Source: Brevundimonas terrae (lineage in GTDB: Bacteria > Pseudomonadota > Alphaproteobacteria > Caulobacterales > Caulobacteraceae). Taken from it: DNA of 64,000 nucleotides. Each line of letters opens with the position of its first letter. The stretch's first letter is position 1. The notes under the pieces are model-generated. The model searched no databases. It worked only from the letters and a program-made list of their open reading frames with translations, and had not been told where the DNA came from. A program made the position numbers and the translations under genes. Of this stretch, positions 1-6,977 are shown piece after piece. The stretch is from positions 124,001 through 188,000 of the forward strand of contig NZ_JAASQT010000002.1 of NCBI RefSeq assembly GCF_011761985.1. Reading direction: 5' to 3'.

Positions 1-946
1 CGATACCGCGCTCAACCGACGAGTGGCTGATATCGCGTTCGTGCCACAGGGCAACGTTTTCCATAGCCGGAACAACCGACGAGCGGACCAGACGGGCAAG
101 GCCGGTCAGGTTTTCGGTCAGAATCGGGTTGCGCTTGTGCGGCATGGCCGACGAGCCTTTTTGACCCTTGTCGAAGAATTCTTCGGCTTCCAGCACCTCG
201 GTACGCTGCAGGTGACGGATTTCGGTGGCCAGACGCTCGATCGACGAGGCGATGACGCCCAGAGCGGCGAAATAGGCCGCGTGGCGGTCGCGCGGGATAA
301 CCTGTGTGGAAACGGGCTCTACGGCCAGACCCATCTGGTCGGCGACGTATTGTTCCACTTCCGGCGAGACGTTGGCGAAGGTGCCGACCGCGCCCGAAAT
401 GGCGCAGGTGGCGATTTCTTCACGGGCGGTCACCAGACGGCGACGGGCACGTTGCCACTCGGCGTGATAACCGGCCAGTTTCAGGCCAAAGGTCACTGGC
501 TCGGCGTGAATGCCGTGCGAGCGACCGACGCAGACGGTGTATTTGTGTTCCTTGGCGCGGGTTTCCAGCGCGGCCAGAACGCGATCGACGCCCGCCAGCA
601 GCAGGTCGGAAGAGCGGGCCAGTTGCACGGCAAAGCAGGTGTCCAGCACGTCCGACGAGGTCATGCCCTGGTGCAGGAAGCGGGCTTCGTCACCGACGAT
701 TTCCGCAACGTGCGTCAGGAAGGCGATGACGTCGTGCTTGGTGGTGCGTTCGATCTCGTCGATGCGGTCGGCATCGAAGGTCGCGTCCTTGCCCTTGGCC
801 CAGATGGCCTCGGCGGCATCATGCGGAATGACGCCCAGCTCGGCCATCTTGGTGGCGGCGTGGGCTTCGATCTCGAACCAGATTTTATACTTGGTGTCCT
901 GGGACCAGATGGCGACGGCTTCGGGGCGGGTATAGCGCGTGATCAT
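1..946 (-). CDS. purB: Adenylosuccinate lyase, 5' part (runs off the left edge)
   Basis: Read on the minus strand from an ATG at 946; 315 codons are present and the frame stays open to base 1, so the C-terminal part (about a quarter of a usual 430-residue PurB) lies outside the window. The start reads MITRYTRPEAVAIW. Lyase-superfamily signatures are visible: TSSDVLDT, GRSHGIHAEPVTFG, and near the edge the flexible catalytic loop GSSAMPHKRNPI with its serine. PurB removes fumarate from SAICAR and adenylosuccinate in purine synthesis in the cytoplasm. It is transcribed divergently from the sugE transcription unit. Family assignment is secure; the end is simply cut off. Confidence 0.96.
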   Translation of the reverse strand, partial: MITRYTRPEAVAIWSQDTKYKIWFEIEAHAATKMAELGVIPHDAAEAIWAKGKDATFDADRIDEIERTTKHDVIAFLTHVAEIVGDEARFLHQGMTSSDVLDTCFAVQLARSSDLLLAGVDRVLAALETRAKEHKYTVCVGRSHGIHAEPVTFGLKLAGYHAEWQRARRRLVTAREEIATCAISGAVGTFANVSPEVEQYVADQMGLAVEPVSTQVIPRDRHAAYFAALGVIASSIERLATEIRHLQRTEVLEAEEFFDKGQKGSSAMPHKRNPILTENLTGLARLVRSSVVPAMENVALWHERDISHSSVERGI

Positions 947-1076
947 GGTCCCGCTCTGTCATCCCACTGACGGTTTGAGTCAAGCGTTAGGGGACGTTGT
1001 TATGCGGTGGTCATGAAACCTTCATATTGCATGGGGGTTTTCCTTGGCGATCACTTGCCCTATGTAGCCGCGATCA

Positions 1077-1139
1077 GGAGGACGACCTCCCCCGCATTGG
1101 GCTTCACGTCGGGACGACCCGACATGCCATGTTCGGGAG
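1077..1139 (+). promoter_or_regulatory. Guanidine-II (mini-ykkC) riboswitch upstream of sugE
   Basis: Two perfect hairpins each carry the same ACGA tetraloop: GGAGG-ACGA-CCTCC at 1077-1090 and GTCGGG-ACGA-CCCGAC at 1108-1123, joined by a 17-base linker. Paired stems with ACGR loops are the defining pattern of the guanidine-II class, and the next gene is a SugE/Gdx guanidinium exporter, the classic target. The Shine-Dalgarno GGGAG (1135-1139) lies 6 bases before the GTG start. The CTCCC at 1087-1091, in the 3' arm of hairpin 1, is its exact complement. Guanidine binding to the hairpins would therefore free the ribosome site (inference). Confidence 0.9.
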
Positions 1140-1145
1140 TACGTC

Positions 1146-1466
1146 GTGGCTTGGATTTTCCTTTTTGTTGCCGGTTTGCTGGAAATCGTTTGGGCGACCC
1201 TGATGAAGGCGTCTGACGGTTTTACCAAGCTGTGGCCGTCGGTCGGCACCATCGGTTTCATGGTGCTGTCGTTCGGCCTTCTGGCCATGGCCATGAAGAC
1301 GCTGCCTCTGGGTACGGCCTATGCCATCTGGACCGGTATCGGTGCTGTCGGTGCCTTTGTGGTCGGCATTGCCATCATGGGCGAGGCCGTAACCGTAATG
1401 CGCGTGGCTGGTGCCTTGCTGATCGTTTCGGGCATTGTTGTGCTGAAGCTGTCCTCCAGCCATTAA
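1146..1466 (+). CDS. sugE: SMR-family guanidinium exporter (SugE/Gdx type)
   Basis: A 106-residue, four-helix small multidrug resistance protein starting at GTG 1146 with GGGAG 6 bases upstream. The sequence follows the SugE/Gdx branch rather than EmrE: LLEIVWATLMKASDGF places the essential proton/substrate glutamate at residue 13, and GTAYAIWTGIGAVGAF is the typical third-helix motif. Gdx proteins work as dual-topology dimers in the inner membrane that swap guanidinium for protons. The guanidine-II riboswitch just upstream supports guanidinium as the physiological substrate. A GST gene follows 27 bases downstream and may be co-transcribed. Confidence 0.95.
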   Translation: MAWIFLFVAGLLEIVWATLMKASDGFTKLWPSVGTIGFMVLSFGLLAMAMKTLPLGTAYAIWTGIGAVGAFVVGIAIMGEAVTVMRVAGALLIVSGIVVLKLSSSH

Positions 1467-1493
1467 TACCTTCTGAAATGAAGGGTTGAGGCT

Positions 1494-2144
1494 ATGCAAC
1501 TAACAATCGGTCCGCGTTTGTATTCAACATGGTCCTTACGGGGCTGGTTGGTGTTGAAACGTTCGGGGGCCGATTTTGCGGTTCGCAGCGTCGAATATGC
1601 CTCTGCCGAACAAAAGGCGGCCCTGCGCGATCACTCGCCGACGGGGCTGGTGCCTTTGTTGCAGGTCGGTGAAGACACGATCTGGGACACTCTGGCCATT
1701 GCCGAATGGGCGGCCGAAACCTATCCCCAAGCGCAAATGTGGCCCGCCGACCCTGTCGTGCGGGCCTATGCCCGTTCTGTGACGGCGGAAATGCATTCGG
1801 GCTTTGCTGCCTTGCGCGATCTGTGCGGCATGGGGCCGGGCCATCCGATTGCCGGTGATGTCCGCAGCGATCCGCCATCCGATCCGGCGCTGGATCGGGA
1901 CCTGTCGCGGCTGGTCTCGATCTGGAAACAGATGCGCGGCCGTTATGGCGCGGACGGGCCTTGGCTGTTTGGGGCGTGGTCGATTGCCGATGCCTTTTTC
2001 ACGCCGGTCGCGGCACGGGTGCGGCACTACCGGATCGACCTGTCACAGCATGGCGATACGGATGGTATCGCTGCGGCCTATATGCAGACGCTGTTGAGCC
2101 AGCCCGATTTTCTGGAATGGGAAGCCGAGGCACTGGCGTCTTAA
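1494..2144 (+). CDS. Glutathione S-transferase family protein
   Basis: A 216-residue protein with a thioredoxin-like N-terminal half (residues 1 to about 80). It contains the STWSLRGWLVL segment, where the active-site serine/threonine is expected, the cis-proline segment GLVPLLQ, and the glutathione-binding region TIWDTLAIAEW. The helical C-terminal half contains the conserved FGAWSIADAFFTPV helix cap. The substrate cannot be told. It sits 27 bases after the guanidinium exporter and has no hairpin between them, so the two may share a transcript. No established link between this GST and guanidine is known to me. Confidence 0.85.
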   Translation: MQLTIGPRLYSTWSLRGWLVLKRSGADFAVRSVEYASAEQKAALRDHSPTGLVPLLQVGEDTIWDTLAIAEWAAETYPQAQMWPADPVVRAYARSVTAEMHSGFAALRDLCGMGPGHPIAGDVRSDPPSDPALDRDLSRLVSIWKQMRGRYGADGPWLFGAWSIADAFFTPVAARVRHYRIDLSQHGDTDGIAAAYMQTLLSQPDFLEWEAEALAS

Positions 2145-2201
2145 TGCCGGTCATCGAATCTTCGTATTCAAAGAACGATGTTTTTACATTTTACAGCCAA
2201 G

Positions 2202-2230
2202 GTCATGCCCTAGGACGGGGAGGGCATGAC
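2202..2230 (+). promoter_or_regulatory. 9-bp perfect inverted repeat before a small ORF
   Basis: GTCATGCCC (2202-2210) and GGGCATGAC (2222-2230) are perfect inverted copies around an 11-base spacer. The spacer and right arm hold the GGGGAGGG purine tract that would serve as the ribosome site of the small ORF starting at 2233. It could be an operator or an RNA hairpin controlling translation. No T tract follows, so it is not a normal terminator for the GST gene. Confidence 0.45.
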
Positions 2231-2232
2231 AG

Positions 2233-2343
2233 ATGCGTATGATTGACCGTGGTGTGAACTGGCAGCGCAAGGCGCGAAACTACGGGATCGTCTCGCTGGT
2301 GCTGGGTGCGGGATGGCTGCTGCTACAGTCCGGTTTGAGCTGA
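2233..2343 (+). CDS. Putative 36-residue single-span membrane peptide
   Basis: An ATG at 2233 opens a 36-codon frame ending at TGA 2341-2343: a basic N-terminal stretch (MRMIDRGVNWQRKARN) followed by one hydrophobic segment (IVSLVLGAGWLLLQSG). A purine-rich GGGGAGGG lies about 10 bases upstream within the hairpin described at 2202-2230. A positive-inside, single-helix layout is typical of small bacterial membrane proteins. It ends 11 bases before the stop of the convergent lytic transglycosylase gene. No family recognised; conservation was not tested. Confidence 0.4.
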   Translation: MRMIDRGVNWQRKARNYGIVSLVLGAGWLLLQSGLS

Positions 2344-2354
2344 AAACAGGATCG

Positions 2355-4097
2355 TCAGTGTTCGGCAGCCGGTGTTTCGGTCTGTGCGGTCTGGATAAGC
2401 GGCGCGACGGCAACAGGCGGGCGCGGCGTATAGTCCAGCGATAGCGGCACACCCGCTGCCCCTGAAACCACAGCATCCAGCGTATTCGTCTTGCCGCCCA
2501 TCAGGCGCTGGTAAATCCAGTAGGCCGAGACGACTTTTTCGACATATTCGCGCGCTTGCGGCACGTCGATGATCTCGATCAGCAATAGCGGATCGGCATC
2601 CACGCCCAGCTTGCGAACCGCCGCCAGCATCGGGCCGGGTCCGGCATTATAAGAGGCGACGGTTTTCAGCAGATCGCCCTTGAAGCTTTCGATGGCCAGC
2701 AGGCGATTTATATAGTCCTGACCGACCTTCATATTGTGGTTGGCATCCAGCAGGCGCTGGGGCTGACGCACATAGGACTGGTCGCCGCTCATATAGGCGG
2801 CGGTGGCGGGCATGACCTGCATCAGGCCATAGGCACCGGCCCCCGAACGGGCATTGGCATCAAAGGCCGACTCGCGACGGATCAGGGCATAAACGAGCGC
2901 CTGATCCACGGTATAGCCGCCCTCGGGGCTGAGTTCCGGCATCGGATAGTCGGCGGCATTGACGGTGGACGCGGCGCGTTCTGCCGAACGGCTGGGGGCG
3001 ACCATGCGGTAAAGATCGGCCCACATCTGGCGGGCCTGTGTGTCGCGCGAACGGCGCAGACCTTCGCGGGCCGACTGGGCGGCGGCATTGCGGCGTCCGA
3101 CCTCGAACAGGGCCAGTGTGCGACGCGCCGTTTCGTCCTGATGGACAAAGGCATTCAGGGCGCGGGAATCAACAGGATTCAGGGCCTCGACTGGGGTGTT
3201 CTGCGTGGTCGAGAAATAGGCGCGCGGACCCTGGTTCTGGATCACCATGTCCTCGCCAAGCTGGCGCTGGGCGATCTGGCCATAGAAGGTGGCGGGCCAG
3301 CGGGCGGCTTGGCGCAGCAGGGGCTGGATACGGTCCTGACGGCCGCTGAAACCGGCGGCGCGGGCGGCCCAGTATGATCCCGAGGCACGCACCCATGGGT
3401 CTTCGGTAGGATCGTCTGCGACGTGCAGGAAGGCCTGATAGGCGTCGTGGTAACGCTGTAGGCGCCATGCGGCCAGACCCGAGGTCCACCAGTCACCCAG
3501 TTCGATGCCGGTATCATACGCCCCTTGCAGGTCGTCATTATTCAGCATGACACGGGCGGCGCGGGCAGGATCGGTGGCGGCTTGGCCGGCGCGGGTGACG
3601 CTGTCCCATGTGCGGGTCAGGAAACCGCCCGGACGCGGGGGCGGTGCGGCACCGTCCGGCAGGCGTCGCATGGCCAGCGTATAGACACGCTCGGCCATGG
3701 GCAGGTCCGAATAGGTGGTCAGCCAACCGACCAGTTCATCATAGGTAGCGACGTGGTTGGCATGGAACAGGCGCTCGAATTCCAGCTCGCCCAGCAGAAT
3801 ACGGTCCTGAACCTGCTGGGCCGTCGTGCGGGCCGCTTCCAGATCGCCACGACGCAGGGCATCAAACGCGGTGGTGTAGGTCAGGCGGTCCTGACGGCTG
3901 AGGGCCGAGGGGGTGTCGGAGGTTTCGTCATAGGCCGCCGTGCCGACCACAGCGGCATAAGCCACCTCGGCATGGGCGTGTTTCGGCATGGCCAGAACCA
4001 GCGGCAAGGCACAGGCCAGTCCGGCCAGCAGGGTCGAAGAACGCCAGAAAGAGCAATGCGAAGAGGGCGCGGCAAGCACCCGAACAGCAGATTTCAT
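2355..4097 (-). CDS. Soluble lytic murein transglycosylase (Slt70-like)
   Basis: About 580 residues from ATG 4097. An in-frame ATG exists at 4139, but the 4097 start gives a better signal peptide (MKSAVRVL, then the hydrophobic STLLAGLACALPLVLAM and AHA cleavage site). The middle is a helical, TPR-like superhelix as in Slt70, and the C-terminal third carries the SLT catalytic domain. Its catalytic glutamate lies in RRESAFDANARSGAGAYG (residue 423 counted from 4139), followed by LMQVMPATA. It cuts glycan strands to 1,6-anhydroMurNAc ends in the periplasm. The gene is minus strand and may be transcribed with the uracil-DNA glycosylase gene upstream. Confidence 0.9.
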   Translation of the reverse strand: MKSAVRVLAAPSSHCSFWRSSTLLAGLACALPLVLAMPKHAHAEVAYAAVVGTAAYDETSDTPSALSRQDRLTYTTAFDALRRGDLEAARTTAQQVQDRILLGELEFERLFHANHVATYDELVGWLTTYSDLPMAERVYTLAMRRLPDGAAPPPRPGGFLTRTWDSVTRAGQAATDPARAARVMLNNDDLQGAYDTGIELGDWWTSGLAAWRLQRYHDAYQAFLHVADDPTEDPWVRASGSYWAARAAGFSGRQDRIQPLLRQAARWPATFYGQIAQRQLGEDMVIQNQGPRAYFSTTQNTPVEALNPVDSRALNAFVHQDETARRTLALFEVGRRNAAAQSAREGLRRSRDTQARQMWADLYRMVAPSRSAERAASTVNAADYPMPELSPEGGYTVDQALVYALIRRESAFDANARSGAGAYGLMQVMPATAAYMSGDQSYVRQPQRLLDANHNMKVGQDYINRLLAIESFKGDLLKTVASYNAGPGPMLAAVRKLGVDADPLLLIEIIDVPQAREYVEKVVSAYWIYQRLMGGKTNTLDAVVSGAAGVPLSLDYTPRPPVAVAPLIQTAQTETPAAEH

Positions 4098-4218
4098 AAG
4101 CGCGGAGGCCCCCTTCGTCGGCATTCTGACGGTGTACACGACCGATCAAAAGCTCTGTGGATTGGTCACCTGATCCGCAAAACATGCCCGTTTTTGGGCG
4201 ATCGCTCAACTTTTAAGG

Positions 4219-5007
4219 TTAAAGCCGCGCACCAAGCGCCAGCATATCGCGCCAGACGAGGCCCTTGGCTTGCGGTTGTTGCAGCAGGAAACCGGGGTGG
4301 AATGTGGTCATGACGGGCAGGGTGGCATGGCCCTCGACGGTCCATTCTTTCCAGCGGCCCTGAAGCTTTAAAAGGCTCTCGTTGCTGGGCAGGATGCCGC
4401 GTGCCGCGACCGAGCCGATCAACAGCACCGCCTTGGGCTGGATCAGTTGCACGGCGCGCTCGATAAAGGGCAGGCAGACGGCCTGTTCCTCGGGCGTTGG
4501 CGGGCGGTTACCGGGCGGGTGCCAGAAAACGCTTTGGGTCAGATAGGCGCGGTCGGTCAGTTGGGCTGCGGCCAGAATACGGTCCAGCAACTGACCGGCA
4601 GGGCCGGAAAACGCCTGACCGCGTGCATCGTCCACATCATTGGGCGCATCACCGATAACCAGAAGATCGGCATCGACCGCGCCCCGCCCGAACAGGGTCG
4701 AGCGTGCGCCCATTTTTTTCAGACCACAGCCATCAAAGGCGGTAACGGCGGCGACAAGCGCGTCCATATCCTGTGCGGCCATGGCCAGTTGGCGGGCATC
4801 GGCGGTGCCGGTTGCGGCATTGGTATTGGACAACGGGCCACGCGAAACCGGCACAGCCGCCAGTTTTTGCACCGCTGCGGGCGTCGGCATGGCCTGAATT
4901 TTCGTGTGGTCGAACGGCTCTTCCAGATAGCAGGCATCGACCCCCGCATCGCGCCAAAAGGCGAGCAGGGACTCATAAGCCAACATATCGGAGGAAAGAG
5001 TGTTCAT
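4219..5007 (-). CDS. Uracil-DNA glycosylase, family-4-like, with altered motif A
   Basis: About 262 residues from ATG 5007 (an in-frame ATG also at 5022). The C-terminal 170 residues follow family-4 UDGs: LLVIGDAPND...GQAFSGPAGQLLDRIL, FWHPPGNRPPTPEE, CLPFIERAV and the uracil-recognition motif TFHPGFLL. The usual motif A, GEAPG-x-x-ED-x-x-G-x-PFVG, is replaced by GDAPNDVDDARGQAFSG. An acidic residue is kept but the glycine and PFVG are lost. Cysteines are seen in FDGCGLK and AVCLPF, so a 4Fe-4S cluster may be kept. The predicted role is removal of uracil from DNA; activity on other lesions is possible. Divergent from ETF-QO. Confidence 0.8.
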   Translation of the reverse strand: MNTLSSDMLAYESLLAFWRDAGVDACYLEEPFDHTKIQAMPTPAAVQKLAAVPVSRGPLSNTNAATGTADARQLAMAAQDMDALVAAVTAFDGCGLKKMGARSTLFGRGAVDADLLVIGDAPNDVDDARGQAFSGPAGQLLDRILAAAQLTDRAYLTQSVFWHPPGNRPPTPEEQAVCLPFIERAVQLIQPKAVLLIGSVAARGILPSNESLLKLQGRWKEWTVEGHATLPVMTTFHPGFLLQQPQAKGLVWRDMLALGARL

Positions 5008-5094
5008 CACAGATGAAAGCAATAGGGCTTGACCGCCGCCACGTCACCTCCCGATAAGGCGATAACCACGACAAGATTGAGGATTCAGGGGATC

Positions 5095-6846
5095 ATGGTG
5101 GAACAGCTTACCGAAGGCGGCGCAAAGAATGCGTGGCAAGAAGCCGTCATCGACAAACTGCCGCCGCTGGAAGCGCTGGCCGGTGTCGAGCGCGAAGTCA
5201 TGGAATATGACGTCGTCATCGTCGGCGGTGGTCCCGCCGGTCTGTCCGCCGCCATCCGTCTGAAACAACGCGCCGAAAAAGACGGTAAGGAAATCACGGT
5301 TGCCGTTCTGGAAAAGTCTGCCGAAATCGGTGGCCACATCCTGTCGGGCGCGGTGATCGATCCCAAGGCGCTGAACGAGCTGTTCCCCAACTGGAAAGAG
5401 ATGGGCGCGCCGCTGGAGACGCCGGTCAAGGAAGACAAGTTCCTGATCCTCGGTCCGGCAGGTCAAATCTCGCTGCCGATGTTCGCCCTGCCGCCCTTCA
5501 TGCACAATCACGGCTGCTATATTGCCTCGCTGGGCAATGTCTCGCGCTGGCTGGCCGAACAGGCCGAGGCGCTGGGCGTTGAAGTCTATCCGGGCATGGC
5601 TGCAAGCCACGTCGTCTGGGGTGACGAGGGTCAGGTAAAGGGCGTCGTTGCCGGTGTGTTTGGCATTGACCGCGAAGGCAAGCCGACCGGCGACTTCCAG
5701 CCGGGTCTAGAACTGCACGGCAAATACGTCTTCATCGCCGAAGGTGTTCGCGGCTCGCTGGCCAAGACCATCATGGCCCGTCACAACCTGTGCGATGCGG
5801 CCGATCCGCAAAAGTTCGGTATCGGTATTAAAGAGCTGTGGCAGATCCCTGCGGAAAACCACAAGCCTGGTCTGGTCCAGCACACGACCGGCTGGCCGCT
5901 GGATGACAAGACGGGCGGCGGCTCGTTCCTGTACCACTTCGGCGATCGCTATGTGTCGATCGGCTTTGTGACGCACCTGAACTACAAGAACCCGTATCTG
6001 TCGCCGTTCGACGAGTTCCAGCGCTTCAAGCACCACGACGCCGTGGCGCACCACCTCGAAGGCGGCACCCGCGTGTCGTATGGCGCACGCGCCATCACCG
6101 AGGGCGGTTTCCAGTCGGTGCCGAAACTGGCCTTCCCGGGCGGTGCGCTGATCGGCTGCTCGGCCGGTTTCGTCAACGTGCCGCGCATCAAGGGCAGCCA
6201 CAATGCCATGAAGACCGGCATGCTGGCCGCCGATGCCGCCTATGACGCGGTTCTGGCCGGTCGCGAAGGCGACGTGCTGGAAGCCTATGAAGCGGCCTAT
6301 AAGACCTCGTGGGTCTATAAGGAACTGAAGGTCGTCCGTAATGCCAAGCCGCTGCTGACCAAGTTCGGCACCATGATCGGCGGTGCCATCGGCATGTTCG
6401 ACCTGTGGGTGAACCACATCACGGGCGGCTTCTCGTTCTTTGGCACGATGAAGCATCACAAGACCGATGCGGCCTCGACCGAGCCGGCATCACAGCACAA
6501 GCCGATTGCCTATCCGAAGCCGGACGGCAAGCTGTCGTTCGACAAGCTGTCGTCGGTGTTTATCTCGAACACCAACCATGCCGAGGACCAGCCCGCGCAC
6601 CTGAAGTTGCTGGACCCAAGCGTGCCGATCAATGTCAACCTTCCCAAATATGGCGAGCCTGCGCGTCTGTATTGTCCGGCGGGCGTCTATGAGGTTCTGC
6701 GTGACGAGGACGGTTCCAATCCGCGCTTCCAGATCAACGCCCAGAACTGCGTCCACTGCAAAACCTGCGACATCAAGGACCCGTCGCAGAACATTGTCTG
6801 GACCACGCCGGAAGGTGGCGGCGGCCCGAACTATCCGAATATGTAA
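5095..6846 (+). CDS. Electron transfer flavoprotein-ubiquinone oxidoreductase
   Basis: About 583 residues from ATG 5095 (CAGGGG just upstream); the frame is open to 5029, but the extra residues do not look conserved. The FAD dinucleotide motif VVIVGGGPAGLSAAIRL is followed by GGHILSGAVID. The C-terminal 4Fe-4S ferredoxin-like domain holds CPAGVYEVL and CVHCKTCDIKDP. ETF-QO passes electrons from ETF (fatty-acid and amino-acid dehydrogenases) to ubiquinone at the inner membrane. The roughly 30 residues before MEYDVVIVGG are longer than I expect for bacterial relatives. An intrinsic terminator follows at 6888. Confidence 0.95.
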   Translation: MVEQLTEGGAKNAWQEAVIDKLPPLEALAGVEREVMEYDVVIVGGGPAGLSAAIRLKQRAEKDGKEITVAVLEKSAEIGGHILSGAVIDPKALNELFPNWKEMGAPLETPVKEDKFLILGPAGQISLPMFALPPFMHNHGCYIASLGNVSRWLAEQAEALGVEVYPGMAASHVVWGDEGQVKGVVAGVFGIDREGKPTGDFQPGLELHGKYVFIAEGVRGSLAKTIMARHNLCDAADPQKFGIGIKELWQIPAENHKPGLVQHTTGWPLDDKTGGGSFLYHFGDRYVSIGFVTHLNYKNPYLSPFDEFQRFKHHDAVAHHLEGGTRVSYGARAITEGGFQSVPKLAFPGGALIGCSAGFVNVPRIKGSHNAMKTGMLAADAAYDAVLAGREGDVLEAYEAAYKTSWVYKELKVVRNAKPLLTKFGTMIGGAIGMFDLWVNHITGGFSFFGTMKHHKTDAASTEPASQHKPIAYPKPDGKLSFDKLSSVFISNTNHAEDQPAHLKLLDPSVPINVNLPKYGEPARLYCPAGVYEVLRDEDGSNPRFQINAQNCVHCKTCDIKDPSQNIVWTTPEGGGGPNYPNM

Positions 6847-6887
6847 TCGGCCTGTTAAAGCCCTGTAGGGTTTGAAGGTTTTGAAAA

Positions 6888-6917
6888 GGACGTCGCACAG
6901 GCTGCGGCGTCCTTTTT
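6888..6917 (+). terminator. Intrinsic terminator after the ETF-QO gene
   Basis: A 10-bp stem, GGACGTCGCA (6888-6897) with TGCGGCGTCC (6903-6912), has one G-T pair and a 5-base loop and is followed by five T residues. It isolates the ETF-QO gene from the TPR-ispE unit. Confidence 0.85.
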
Positions 6918-6977
6918 CTATGCCGACACAGGTTCAGCCCCTTGCCCGCGCTGGCGAAAAGGTGAAGGGTCGGCGCT

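Noticed and set aside
23-970. Long plus-strand frame opposite purB
   Set aside because: The minus strand encodes PurB with intact signatures to the edge; the plus frame is its antisense shadow with no recognisable motif.
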